Shown here: in pieces, positions 1 to 10,880 of the stretch
How the letters are laid out: each line of letters opens with the position of its first letter
Numbering within the stretch: the stretch's first letter is position 1
Assembly (NCBI GenBank): GCA_945643635.1
Contig: CALZFC010000015.1
Coordinates: 2,358,501-2,422,500, forward strand
Direction of reading: 5' to 3'
Source: Allodiplogaster sudhausi
Lineage: Eukaryota > Nematoda > Chromadorea > Rhabditida > Diplogasteridae
Length of the DNA: 64,000 nt
Made by a program: the position numbers and the translations under genes
Notes under the pieces: generated by a model
What the model was told of the DNA's origin: nothing
Databases searched by the model: none
What the model saw: the letters and a program-made list of their open reading frames with translations, nothing else

Positions 1-1707
1 TCGTGACACGGAAGAAGGGAACGTCCTTGTCAGGGAAATACAGCCACGTGAACTTCTCCAGGAACGAAGTCATAGGCTTACGAAGGCCCACGCCAACGAT
101 GAATACCTGTGTAGATGGCCAGTTTTCAGGGAATAAATACAATTCAACAGAATTCATATAGGGATTTGATTGAATGTGAAACTCGCTTGCTCCGCCTCCT
201 TCTCGCACACGCTAAAAAGATCGCAGATCCGCAAGAGCTTATTTGGAGTACAGGGAATAGGCAAAAAATTTCGCACTTTATTATGCATGAGACTTAGTGG
301 AGCCGTCAGACGAGTGTGATTGATAAGAATGTCGATGGGGCCGGTTGAGAGAAGAACATCATAAGCTGCCGACTTCTGTTCTCCGTTCTCTTCGTAGACA
401 ACTCTCTTTTGCTTTGCATCAACGCCGATAACCTAAAAAGAGTAGGTTTTAGCTAGCACTGGAATTTCAGATCGCCATAGCATACGTGAGGCAGAATTAA
501 AATCTCCAGGCACTGACATTGCAGTTGTATTTGACCCAGGACTGCGGCAACTTGCGAACCATCGAGTTCCATACGTTTCCGGTGCCGCCATACTTGGGGA
601 AGCAGAAGCTCGAGTTTGGTCCCCAGCCAAAATCAGCGCTCTAAAAGAATATGGTCTAAAATAAAAGAAAAGCCAAATAAAAAACAACTAAATTAGACTG
701 GTATTTCCTTTTAACTTTGTATACGAAAGTATTTTTTTAGCTAAGGAGATGAGAGAAATGAGGACCTTGAGCTCGTCCTTCGAGAGGGCGCACAACTCCT
801 CGAGCTTTTCCTGAGGCAGCTTGGCGACCCGCGTGCCGACCCAGTTGGGGGACATCTTCTGGGGCGAGACCGTCCACACCTTCTTGGTGTACGGGCCAAA
901 GAATCGATCGAGAATGGTCGGCCCAAAGTGCTGCAGAACCCAATCTTCGAAGTTGGTGGGAGTCTCTTGCGGCTGGCCAGCCTGCAGCAGTACTTATGGT
1001 TAGATATTCACTTTCAGCAGTCGTCGTCAAACCACGAATTGAAAATTGTTTCAAATAGTCCAAACACATTCAAGTGCATTCAACTTAGTCATATATAAAT
1101 TTTAAAGCAAACGGTAAAAAAAACCTTCTGGTAGCGCTCCTTGAGGTCCTTGAGCGCCGCGTTCTTAATGTGGTCAGGGAAAAGAGGAACTGCGAACTGA
1201 GCTGGGTAAGGGACGAGCTCAATGCCTTCTTTCTTGTAGATGTAGTTCATATCTACCTGAAAACAATCTCTAGTGATTCCCGGTGGAAACGACCATATGA
1301 GAACAAATATTTTTTTATGTTTGCAAAGAGGAAAGAAAAGCAGATGGCAAACACAAACCATGCAGTTCCGTTCTAGAGTGTTCCACTCGTCGACGGCCCA
1401 CTGAGTTGCCTTCTCGTAATACGGGAAGTTATGATTGAAAGTGATGTGTCCACCCATGTCCCATAGAAATCCCTTGTCATCTTTCACCGTCCCGGAGAGA
1501 CCGCCGGCGACCGACTCCTGTATCAATTTATATTATTCTTTTATTTATAACGATCGGAGTGTTCATTGTATGCTAATAAAAACGAACTCGCTCCAAGATG
1601 GTGATCTCGACGTCTTTAGCCGCGGCGTTTCCTTCATTCTGTAGTTCATGGAGTCGAAAAGCGGCACCGAGACCCGTGGGCGCAGCTCCGATCACAACAA
1701 TCTTCAT
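1..1707 (-). CDS. glf-1: UDP-galactopyranose mutase (partial, C-terminus off window)
   Basis: This flavoenzyme converts UDP-galactopyranose to UDP-galactofuranose, the donor for galactofuranose-containing surface glycans. Seven exons were read on the minus strand: 1588-1707, 1359-1517, 1125-1256, 981-766, 640-518, 432-277 and 106-1. All junctions keep frame. The N-terminus has a nucleotide-binding turn GAAPTGLGA (residues 8-16). Next come WDMGGH with the family GGH at 62-64, then GWGPN (214-218) and FPKYGGTG (223-230), and near the edge FIVGVGLRKP. These are hallmarks of eukaryotic UGM rather than of protoporphyrinogen or amine oxidases, which share the fold. About 337 residues are visible; the family is near 500, so about a third is missing. 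The start ATG at 1707 directly precedes the glycine turn. In C. elegans the enzyme is GLF-1 and affects the cuticle surface; that role is inferred here. Confidence 0.9.
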
Positions 1708-2906
1708 GCCACACCTATAATTTTTTTTCATTCATTTTAAAAAATAATGAAATCGAGTCTGAATTTTTAGTCTAGGAGATCTATTGTCGATCGAAAAAGA
1801 GCAGAGCTAAGAGTGAGAGGTGAGGATCCGAGTGGCGCGGGAATGCTAGTTTCCTTTAGTCCGGCCTAGATTATCTTCATCTTTTTCTCTTGTCCTGTCT
1901 TTCTCGAGCTCTTTCTTCTTCATCTCTTGTCTTTCTCCCTCTTCCACTCTCTTCCTAATCTTTGCGACATGGCTGTCGGGGCACACGCTTCAGGCGAACC
2001 CGTGGCCAAAAGCAAGGGCGACAATGGATCAGGCAATATGATGAAGAGAGGGAGAGAGTCAGAGAGAGAAAGACAGCGAGGATGAAAGAGAAAATGTGCG
2101 CGAGAGATCGAGATAGAACAGGACTGAATGCGACTGAGGAGAGAGAGCCTCCTGCAGGGAAAGTGAGAGGGGACAGAGCTGGACATTAGCAAGTTCGGTT
2201 CTGGCGCTGCTCAATGGACTCGATTCGTTGCCAGCCTACACTTGGCCTCGCGAGTGCCAAGTTTATCGAGAGAATGACGTAGATTGTGAATTGTGTGCGA
2301 AAGGGTAGGCAGAAAAACAAGGTCTTTCATAGTTATCGAAGATATTTATTTAATTGAAATAAAACCAATTGTACAACAGACAACTAAAAGCAAACAAATC
2401 GTGATACTCTCGTAATCTTGCAGAAAATCCCTATTTGGGTTCTTTGAATGTACATATCTATGTTTAGTCATAATGTTGATATCGTTGACTTGCTGCCCTC
2501 TCATTGTCCATGAATCGGCTCATAATAGAACCCCTTACATGCGACAATCTATACATATTCGCGCGTTGCTCCTCCCCAACTGCTGTTCTTGCAGTGCTTG
2601 AAAAGATGCCATTCACGTGCATCTTTTCCCAATCAACCCTTCAATCAGCACATTTCCTGAATGCCTGAAAGTAAGCAGTAATCTGTAGAGGGAACGGGCG
2701 CAATGTCATGGCTACAACGGTTCTTGTCCTTGTGTCAATATGAGTTTATTACCCTCAATTCAATCTTTGGTCATTTCGTAATTGAGCAGCTGACCAATGG
2801 ATACTTTCTCTAGCTTGTGTGTTGTCAACAATATTCATGTTTTTTTAACAGATATAACATCTGGAACATTTTATGTCGTTTTAGGCAGAAACGAGATATA
2901 GTAAAA
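1708..2906. other. Intergenic spacer between UGM and desaturase A
   Basis: No convincing exon was found. The stretch around 1880-2170 is purine/pyrimidine biased and gives long but low-complexity ORFs rich in Arg, Glu and Ser on both strands, which look like shadows of simple sequence. The part from about 2790 to 2906 resembles the sequence just 3' of desaturase B (about 6840-6968), so the duplicated unit extends past the stop codon. Confidence 0.6.
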
Positions 2907-4674
2907 TCATTCCCCATGTTTTGTCTTCTGGCGAGAGATGACGTCATTCGAGATCGTCTTTAGATCGTATGCCTGGCCGAAGAAGGCGCACAAGTCGATG
3001 AGACCACGAGTCCAGTTCTCCGTGACTGGAAACTCGGACGCGCGGTAATCCTGAATGGCCATTCAAAATGAATTGTTTTCGCGAAATGGAATCCTTTGAT
3101 TACTCGGACTTTTTCCCACTACAAAAAGAAAACCACTTGTTCCTTTCGTCTTCTTCCTTTTCAATTTTATCGCTAATCACTGATTCAAAGGGTTGCGAAA
3201 AATTTTATGACCTAGCAATGAGGAACTATTGTCATTTGGGTGCAACGATGGTGTGCAACAAGGAATGCCTTCAAATATAAATACGGTGATTTTTTTTTCA
3301 AATATAAATACTGCGATTTTTTTTGTAGAAATTAAATTTCCAAAATATGAGTAGAAAAGGTGGGAAAAAACAAGTATAAAGAAAGTTGCCTGAGGGAAAG
3401 TGTGATGGAAGTTGTGGCCGCCCTCTCCTGCCGCTTGAATGTTTGTCCAAACAGATTGAACGGGAGAAATGTTCTTGTCATACGGCTTGTAGCCGAACTT
3501 GTGAGCGGCAGAATTGATCAGCCTGGAGTACAGAACACATTATAATCTTGTTTTAGTGAGTGAACAGGCGGAGGAAGCGTAAAAGCGATGAGAATGGAAC
3601 AACTAAAAGTCGATGCAGGTAATGGCAAGGTGGGAAAATAAAGTCTGCTTGGAACAAAAGAGAAACAAACCATGTGCTGTGAAGACTGAAAGCATAGCGG
3701 AAGATAGATGCAACGTAGAAGGCAATGAAAGGGGACTCTTGCCAGAAATAGACGGGAACTACTGCAGGCAAGAGGAAGCAGAAGATCAGGCCCAACGGCA
3801 TGAAAAATCTGAAGAATAGATATACAATTAACTTTGTCATACTTTCATACATTTTATTCTAAATGTTCAAGACAAGAAAACCTTCGCTGAAATGTGAGGA
3901 CGGGATCATCAAAGAGGTCGGAGAGATCGATCTTAGCGCCCATCTCCTTGAGCTTCGGATGCTTCCTGACGAGGAGCCAGCCGACATGCGAGAAGAAGAA
4001 GCCCCTCTTCGCGTTGTGCGGATCCGCGTCCGTGTCCGTCCACTTGTGGTGGCAGCGGTGGTCGCGCGCCCACTCGATCACATCGTTCTGACAATCGCAT
4101 ATTTTACAAAGTTTCCGTATACACACAATAATGCATTCATTGATCCGTTCTGTCAAAAATATGAAATGCTTCTGTAATAACCTGGAAGGCGACCGTGTCT
4201 GCAAGCATGAGCAGAATACGCGTAGGCAGCCGTGCCCTGTATGATTTATGAGACCAAAGCCGATGTGCTCCCGCAGTCACTCCCATTATTCCAGCAAAGT
4301 GGAGAAAGATTGCTGATAATAAAGCATCAATATCTGCCAAATCGAAGGACTAATCAATACTCCAAATAAAATTTAAGTAGCAATTGTTGTAATAACTCCA
4401 AACGCAGGTTGCCCATTTGGCCTCAAACAGAAACTGGTAGACGCCCAGGCAAGCAGCGAGATGCAAAACAGAATAGATAGCGACATTCTTCCAAACGATG
4501 ACCACTTCTCGCTTCTCCTTCAATGTTCAAATGCATTTATAATACACAGAAAGTGAACTCTTTTACCGTCTTTGACATTTCCTCCAGCTTCTCCATCGTC
4601 GATAAATCAGCAGTTAGAAATTGCTCATCCACCGAACGAATTTGCGCCGCCATGCTGTTGGCTGCCGGAGGCAT
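2907..4674 (-). CDS. Delta-9 acyl-CoA (stearoyl-CoA) desaturase, copy A
   Basis: This integral endoplasmic-reticulum desaturase inserts the first double bond into saturated acyl-CoA and resembles nematode FAT-5/6/7. Seven exons: 4567-4674, 4397-4517, 4182-4312, 3882-4087, 3671-3808, 3390-3522, 2907-3050. They sum to 981 bp, or 326 residues, the usual length (about 330-340). The three histidine boxes that bind the di-iron centre are intact: HRLWSH (93-98), HRCHH (130-134) and HNFHH (271-275). Hydrophobic segments flank the first box and fill exon 5. The start ATG at 4674 is the first in frame and gives MPPAANSMAAQ. The intron after exon 6 begins with GC, not GT; using it joins the third box to the conserved DYRASEFP. 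The gene is duplicated as copy B in the same orientation. Which paralogue (fat-5, -6 or -7) it matches cannot be told. Confidence 0.95.
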
Positions 4675-5140
4675 TCTGCACTCGAATCGGAGGGGATGAT
4701 GTGTACTGTCTTGCAGAAAATGCACATTTTCTTTTTATACTGTCTCCCGGATGCGATGGCCCGTGAGTGACTAACTTGGCGGTGGTGTGATTCTGACTCA
4801 ACAGGAAAGCGTTCGTGTCTTCTTTTCAAAAAGTTCATTGTGCTTATAATGTTGCAGCCCACGCAAAGCGTTCTCCAGACATACAGACTAGCTCGACTCA
4901 GCTTCGTTGACTGACTCTTCCAGCTTTCTACAAAATCTCATCCGTCTGCTTTTATTACGGTAATACCATGTTTGTCATCAAAAATTTCAATAGATCTGCT
5001 CATAAAGAAGGAAATATGTACGATCATAGGGTTCATTTTGTCGTATTCAGTAACATCTTTGGTGTAGTTTGGCAAGGCTGTTCGGAAGTTGTGCGTGGAC
5101 TATGTCTTGGAGAAAGAGAGACCGAGAGGGAGAGACATAG
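4675..5140 (-). promoter_or_regulatory. Desaturase A upstream region, shared with copy B
   Basis: Blocks of this 5' flank recur upstream of copy B. ATGTTTGTCATCAAA occurs at about 4969 and again at about 9426. The stretch beginning ATCTTTGGTGTAGTTT (about 5056) recurs near 9565, and both copies run into a purine-rich repeat. This conservation suggests that the promoter was duplicated with the gene. No TATA box or defined factor site was identified. Confidence 0.5.
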
Positions 5141-5973
5141 AAACAATGAAGTATGTAGTTTAGAGAAGAGCCTGTCAGCTTTGTTTCAATCCTGCCTTTC
5201 CTCATGCTTCGGGTGCTCTGATACTGTTTTTATCCGATCGCTGAGGAAACAGCTCTCCATCATTGGCTCTGCAGGAATATTCTTGCCCTCTTGATTTAGC
5301 GTGGTGTCTGCAGCTTCCGGGTATCTGTCGAGCCTTGAACCGAGCATCTGTTGCGAAAATTTATCTTAGTAGCTCAGTCAGCATCAGGCGACCAGCGAAT
5401 TGAGTGGTCTTCAGGTGAATCTCCATTTATATTTTTCTCAAAAAATTGAATCCTTAATCTACTTTCAGTTAGCTTTTTCTCTCTCATTTTCTGATTTCTC
5501 CAACAAGTCTTAAGGGGAAACTTTTCTCCATGCCCTCGCAACTCTCTGTGAAGACCTCAAGCTTCTTCCATCCCTCCTCTTTCCTCAAATGTCTCCGAAT
5601 GGTTTAAACCTAACAAGTCACTTGTCGAAACAGTCAATAGATTCATATTGTCTCCTCTGTCTCTTTCGTCATACTCTCTCCCTCACTCCTAGCAGTATCT
5701 GCATGTCTCTCGCCCTCTATACTCTCGCATTGCCGAGTTTTCTCCACAGCCTGCTCTCACGAACTCTCCTCCTTCCATTTAGCATCCGTGACATATTGGA
5801 GGAGAAATCTTCAAAGAGAGCGGCACCAAATGCGTTTCCCGAGAGGGAGAATGACTCGACAACAAAAGCGATTGATATGAGAATTGTCTCTGAGACAATT
5901 GAAGCACGATCTTTGGATTCAGATCTGCGGAACAGAGAGATCTCCACGCTCCGCCATTGGGAAACCGTTGCCG

Positions 5974-6126
5974 ATGAACATCAAGGTCAAGTTCCCCAAG
6001 AACTCGCTGCGAAAGTGTTTCCGCTTCATTACTCGAGCGAAGATGCATGTGGATGCCTCCGCCAATCCTTGCGCCTTCTGGCGCCGCGACCTGACTCCTG
6101 AGCAGCTGGCAAAGGTGACGGCCTAA
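5974..6126 (+). CDS. Coding-like orphan ORF, possibly a terminal exon
   Basis: This ORF of 50 codons starts MNIKVKFPKNSLRKC and ends LTPEQLAKVTA before TAA. Its third codon positions are strongly C/G (AAG, CTG, GCC, GTG), like the well-expressed 2-oxoglutarate dehydrogenase and unlike the surrounding spacer. The frame is open upstream to about 5884, so it may be the last exon of a longer gene, or a relic of one. No signal peptide, membrane segment or known motif is visible, and I do not recognise the family. Confidence 0.3.
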   Translation: MNIKVKFPKNSLRKCFRFITRAKMHVDASANPCAFWRRDLTPEQLAKVTA

Positions 6127-6279
6127 AGCAAGGAGGCCGGCCGACGAATGCAGAGAGAAATGAGTTGCGGTTTGTTCTAAGGGATGGAAAGTGGTTAAGC
6201 TCCCTGTCCACCTCTTCTTCATCATCGCTCCCTAGCTTACCAAGAAAATGCCGCCTCAAGCGGCTGAAGAGTTTTTGAT

Positions 6280-6280
<1 letters not shown>

Positions 6281-6318
<38 letters not shown>
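6281..6318. repeat. (CT)n microsatellite
   Basis: An almost perfect run of about 19 CT dinucleotides lies in the spacer between the desaturase copies. Confidence 0.95.
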
Positions 6319-6322
<4 letters not shown>

Positions 6323-6419
6323 CCAAAACCTTTGTGAGCAGTAATGAAGCAGGCCAGCATCCTAGGCTTGAGGCGAGAGCTGATCCCCCGAGCGCTCTCT
6401 ATAGAATGCACCGACATGT

Positions 6420-6638
6420 CTACCACCGCTTTGCGTGGTCGGGGCAGGACGCAGCCGAATTCTCACCAAGGCGCTCGTGAGGAAGGTCGGGTCGCTCTCT
6501 GGCGTCACTCGTTCCAGCGTACGCATTCGGAAATCGACGTACAAAACACACTGCTAGGATGACAAGGAAGAGGACGAAGCCAAGCAAGCCGATTCCAAGT
6601 GGACACTTTACTCCTCCTTCTGGCAACGGATCAGTCTG
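6420..6638 (-). CDS. Possible exon with one membrane segment
   Basis: On the minus strand a plausible acceptor (GGGGGTAG at about 6640) opens a frame that encodes PLGIGLLGFVLFLVILAVCF, a typical single transmembrane helix followed by Arg-Arg. The frame continues to a TGG-stop near 6420, but a donor-like GTACGT lies just after the helix, so the true 3' end is uncertain. No start codon lies in frame nearby. The family is not recognised and it could be chance. Confidence 0.2.
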   Translation of the reverse strand, partial: QTDPLPEGGVKCPLGIGLLGFVLFLVILAVCFVRRFPNAYAGTSDARERPDLPHERLGENSAASCPDHAKRW

Positions 6639-6968
6639 CTACCCCCTCCTCTTCGCCCTCTGCTGCGCCCCACCCCGTAATGACAGGATAACACTTACAA
6701 CATAGCCAGAAATAGTATAGAGCTGTACTGTTACTGTTCCTGCACGAACACGTAGCCCCCACCTCTACCGTCATCATTTAAACATCCGGTGTCTTCTATC
6801 AAAAACGCTACATTTATGGCCATTTTAGTCATCTCGTACTAGAACAGTACACGATTGGGTAATTTCTCTAGCTTGTGTGTTTTAACATTATTCACGTTTT
6901 TTTCCAAATTCGAAATCTCGATAAATTTTTATCTCATTTGAGGCAAAAACAAAAGTAAATTGAATGGC

Positions 6969-9100
6969 TCATTCGCCATGTTTCGCCTTCTGACGAGAGA
7001 TGACGTCATTCGAGATCGTCTTTAGATCGTATGCCTGGCCGAAGAAGGCGCACAAGTCGATGAGACCACGAGTCCAATTCTCCGTGACTGGAAACTCGGA
7101 CGCGCGATAATCCTCAATGGCCATTCAAAATGGATTGTTTTCGCGAAATTGAATACGTCGATAACACTTTTTTTCCTATTCAAGACACTTGTTCTTTTCT
7201 TCCTTTTACATTTTTATCGCTAATCACTGATTCAAAGGATTGCGATTATTTTTATGACCTCTCAGTGAGGAACTATTGTCACTTGATTGCAACGATTGTG
7301 TGCAACAGGGAATGCCTAACAAGGACATTTACATACCTTGACTATATTTACCAAGGTTATGTCTTTCAAATATAAATACTGTGATTTTTTTCTTTTAAAT
7401 ATAAATACTGTGATTTTTTTTGTAAAGAAACTATACTAATGAGTAGAAAAGGTGGAAGGAAATAAGTATAAAAAGGATGCCTGAGGGAAAGTGTGATGGA
7501 AGTTATGGCCACCCTCTCCGGCCGCTTGAATGTTGGTCCAAGCAGATTGAACGGAAGAAATGTTCTTGTCATACGGCTTGTAGCCGAACTTGTGAGCGGC
7601 AGAGTTGATCAGCCTGGAGAGTTGAATACATTATGGCCTTGTTGTAGTGAATAGGAAGAGTATAAGAGAATGAAATTTAGATTATGAAACGTGGATATTG
7701 ACAAGGTGGACTAAAAAGTTTACAAAAGCATAACAAACCACGTGCTGTTTAGAGTGAGCGCGTAGCGGAAGAGAGATGCAACGTAGAAGGCAATGAAAGG
7801 GGACTCTTGCCAGAAATAGACGGGAACTACTGCAGGCAAGAGGAAGCAGAAGATCAGGCCCAACGGCATGAAAAATCTGAAGAATAGATATACAATTAAC
7901 TTTGTCATACTTTCATACATTTTATTCTAAATGTTCAAGACAAGAAAACCTTCGCTGAAATGTGAGGACGGGATCATCAAAAAGGTCGGAGAGATCGATC
8001 TTAGCGCCCATCTCCTTGAGCTTCGGATGCTTCCTGACGAGGAGCCAGCCGACGTGCGAGAAGAAGAAGCCCCTCTTCGCGTTGTGCGGATCCGCGTCCG
8101 TGTCCGTCCACTTGTGGTGGCAGCGGTGGTCGCGCGCCCACTCGATCACATCGTTCTGACAATCGCATATTTTACAAAGCTTAAAAATATGCTCACAAAA
8201 TTATCCGTTACTGGTAAGGGATATAAGGTACGAATTGTACGTAGACGTAAAGCATACTTTCACCTCCAGGGGTCTTAGGGTGACATCTATCTGTAATACT
8301 ATCCGTGAAATATACACCTAGTACAATCTAAAGTCCCAAAAAATTTTCACAGGCAGGAGTTAACTCACATTCACAGAAGCATTTCTGGCCCAGCACGCCA
8401 TTCGCACGATAAATATCGATTATCGAATCGTGATATTTACTCATAGAATATCAAATGTCGCACATATAAAAGTTGCTATATGGATATTTTAAATTTTTTT
8501 AATGTTAAGGATATTCTGTTGTTTCCTACATAATCAGTTCCGCCCACCTGGTTAACGGATTCTGTTTCTCTATGCACTTTATTTATCTGTTTCGTTAAAA
8601 GACTCTCCTAACCTGGAAGGCAACCGTGTCTGCCAGCATGAACAAAACACGAGTAGGCAGCCGTGCCTTGTATGATCTATGAGCCCATAGTCGATGTGCA
8701 CCCGCAGTCACTCCCATTGCACCAACAAAGTGGAGGAAGATTGCTGAAAATTATAAGATCAATATTTGCAAAATCAAGACTGATCAATACTCCAAATAAA
8801 GTTAAAGTAGCAAGTGTTGTAGTAACTCCAAGCGCAGGTTGCCCATTTGGCCTCAAACAGAAACTGGTAGAAGCCCAGGCAAGCAGCGAGATGCAAGGAA
8901 GAGAAGAGAAAAACATTCCTCCACACAATCACGACTTCTTGCTTCTCCTTCAATATTGATAAGCATGCAAACTAAGCAACAAATAACCCTTCTACCTTCT
9001 TTGACATTTCCTCCAGTTCCTCCATCGTCGATAAATCAGCAGTTAGAAATTGCTCGTCTACCGAACAAATCTGCGTCGCCGTAACAGCTGCCGGGGGCAT
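6969..9100 (-). CDS. Delta-9 acyl-CoA (stearoyl-CoA) desaturase, copy B
   Basis: This is the tandem paralogue of copy A with the same seven-exon structure: 8996-9100, 8827-8947, 8613-8743, 7950-8155, 7739-7876, 7481-7613, 6969-7112. It totals 978 bp, or 325 residues. Histidine boxes are intact, with HRLWAH instead of HRLWSH in the first, then HRCHH and HNFHH. Exons 4-5 and the intron between them are almost identical to copy A, while exons 1-3 differ more (for example VFLFSSLHL versus VAIYSVLHL). The third intron is enlarged to 457 bp against 94 bp in A. The intron after exon 6 again has a GC donor. Nothing suggests a pseudogene: all seven exons are open and in phase. Expected role is the same ER acyl-CoA desaturation; a difference in substrate or expression is possible but not shown. 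Confidence 0.95.
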
Positions 9101-9656
9101 TCTACAAATGAATCGAGTAGGAGAAAAATTCATCGTGAAACAGTCTCTTGCAGAAATGTCTTGTGATTACTAGTCGCATTCTGTTTTTATACTCTCTCCA
9201 GGATGATCTGACCTGTGAGTGAGGAACTGGAAGGTGGTCTGATTCTGTCACAACACAAAAGCATCCGTGTTCTCTTTTCTGTAGGTCTTTTGTGCTTATT
9301 ATGTGTCTTTAGGCTCCGCCCACTCAAAACCGTCTCCAGAAATGCAGATAAACGGCAGTTGGCTACTTAGTGTCAGTTCGAGCTTACTGAACACCTCCTC
9401 TTTCTGGTTCATTTACGGCAATAACATGTTTGTCATCAAAGAATTTGAAAAAGATCTGTTCATATAGAACGAAATACGATCATGTGTCCACATTGTGGCA
9501 TTCACTAATTCAATCTTCTTTTTTATTTGTCAACTTAGTTTGCCTAACAGTAATCCTCTCAATGATCTTTGGTGTAGTTTAGCAGAGTTGTTCCGAAGTT
9601 GTGCATAGACTTTGTCCTGGAGAATAGCGAGATCGAGAGAGAAAGACCGAGAGACC

Positions 9657-9694
<38 letters not shown>

Positions 9695-9695
9695 A

Positions 9696-9729
<34 letters not shown>

Positions 9730-10880
9730 CGAACTCCTGTCAATCTCTCTACAAGTTTCGGTGTCGTGGAAAGACTCTTCCAGGAAGAGTTAATAAACAT
9801 AGTCAGATCAAATGCATACAAGAAGATAGTAAAAGAATCCTCAAGAACACAATGTTCTTGACTCTTCTTGCTTTTATTGTTGTTCCTACCAATGCTGATT
9901 TGTCCGAGGAGAACATCGGACCGATTCCATAAATATGGATCATTTCTTTTCCCATTCGTGCAAAATAGCTCAGAAAAGTAGAACTCTTCATTTTCCTTGT
10001 CCGCGCCTTCGATTGCTGAGAAGTGAAAGAATCGACCTTGGCTACTCTTCGGACGTGCGAATTGCTAATGATCCGTATAGATTTACACATTCGCAGCAGA
10101 ATTGAACTACGGCTGGCAAGGTCACCATTGGCGTTGACATTCACAGTATGCATGAAGAAAATATGGTTTCCGCTTAGATGTTTACATAAATATTTGACTA
10201 AAAATATTAAAGTTAAAAAGACAAGCGCCATAAACAATTTCCTTTCAATATTAATAAGGTAATCAGCTATAATATAAGATAAAACGTGTAAAAGGAGTAT
10301 TTTTTTCAAACATTGAGATGAATGATCAGAAAGGGATCGAAAGTGACTTGGTCTGATAAGTAGAGAGAGGATTAGAAGAGAAGAAAGAAGAAGGACAAGA
10401 CTAAGCTCCTAAGAAGGAGCAGCACTCCCCCAATATTTGCGAGAAGTCGGCGCCGGTCTCCGCTCCCCGCAGCCGCTCCGCCGTCTCTCGAAGATTCTTG
10501 CGTCGCCGCTGCGAAAGCAGTCGGCCGATTCCCTCAAGGCACTTCCATTCTTCTTCTCTTTTTATTCTTTAATTAACGCCAAATTGTCGTTTTATGTCAT
10601 GTCAATGCATCGAAAAATAAATTTGAAAATGCATTAATTTCCAATTTTCCTATCATCTTAGATTTAATTTCAAAGGAAAGAATAGGCGCGATCCAGACAG
10701 TGAAATAGCTCTAGAGCATTAGAAATAAATTATAAATTTGAAACCTTGAATAGTTTGATTGTTCCTAAGACGCGGTCCGGCCGAGAACAGTGACGGCGAC
10801 TAATAATATTGCTGAAGGCTCTTCGTACTCTTCCCCGTCCGTCAGTTTGTTCGAATTTTCAATGAGACTTGTTGAAGTGC
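9101..10880. other. Upstream region of desaturase B and spacer
   Basis: From 9101 to about 9620 the sequence matches the 5' flank of copy A in blocks. A GA repeat follows (about 9625-9729). Between 9803 and 10309 the minus strand has a 168-codon open frame in AT-rich DNA with no recognised motif. At about 10405-10545 the minus strand has a GC-rich open stretch ending GECCSFLGA-stop that looks coding, and at about 10770-10860 another (EEYEEPSAILLVAVTVLG, then stop). I could not connect these into a gene. Confidence 0.4.
9625..9729. repeat. GA-rich microsatellite
   Basis: An imperfect (GA)n/(GAAA)n tract lies at the far end of the region that is shared with the 5' flank of desaturase A, where a shorter GA tract sits at the matching place (about 5115-5135). 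Confidence 0.9.

Larger units (their letters stand above)
5141..6968. other. Spacer between the two desaturase copies
   Basis: About 1.8 kb separates the 5' flank of copy A from the stop codon of copy B. It holds a CT microsatellite (6281-6318), a coding-like 50-codon ORF (5974-6126) and a possible membrane-segment exon on the minus strand (about 6420-6638), both described separately. From about 6840 the sequence matches the 3' flank of copy A. Nothing else is recognisable. Confidence 0.5.

Noticed and set aside
1..1707. Protoporphyrinogen oxidase or amine oxidase as identity of the first gene
   Set aside because: The GWGPN and FPKYGGTG blocks and the GGH motif are specific to UDP-galactopyranose mutase.
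3863..4177. Plus-strand ORFs antisense to desaturase exons (repeated at 7931-8278)
   Set aside because: They mirror the conserved minus-strand exons that carry histidine boxes; they are frame shadows duplicated with the gene.
2907..9100. Copy B as a pseudogene
   Set aside because: All seven exons are open, in phase and keep the histidine boxes; HRLWAH retains both histidines.
9803..10309. 168-codon minus-strand ORF beside desaturase B
   Set aside because: It is AT-rich, has no recognised domain, no clear splice sites and no codon bias; its hydrophobic start is what AT-rich DNA gives by chance. Kept only as a note in the spacer entry.
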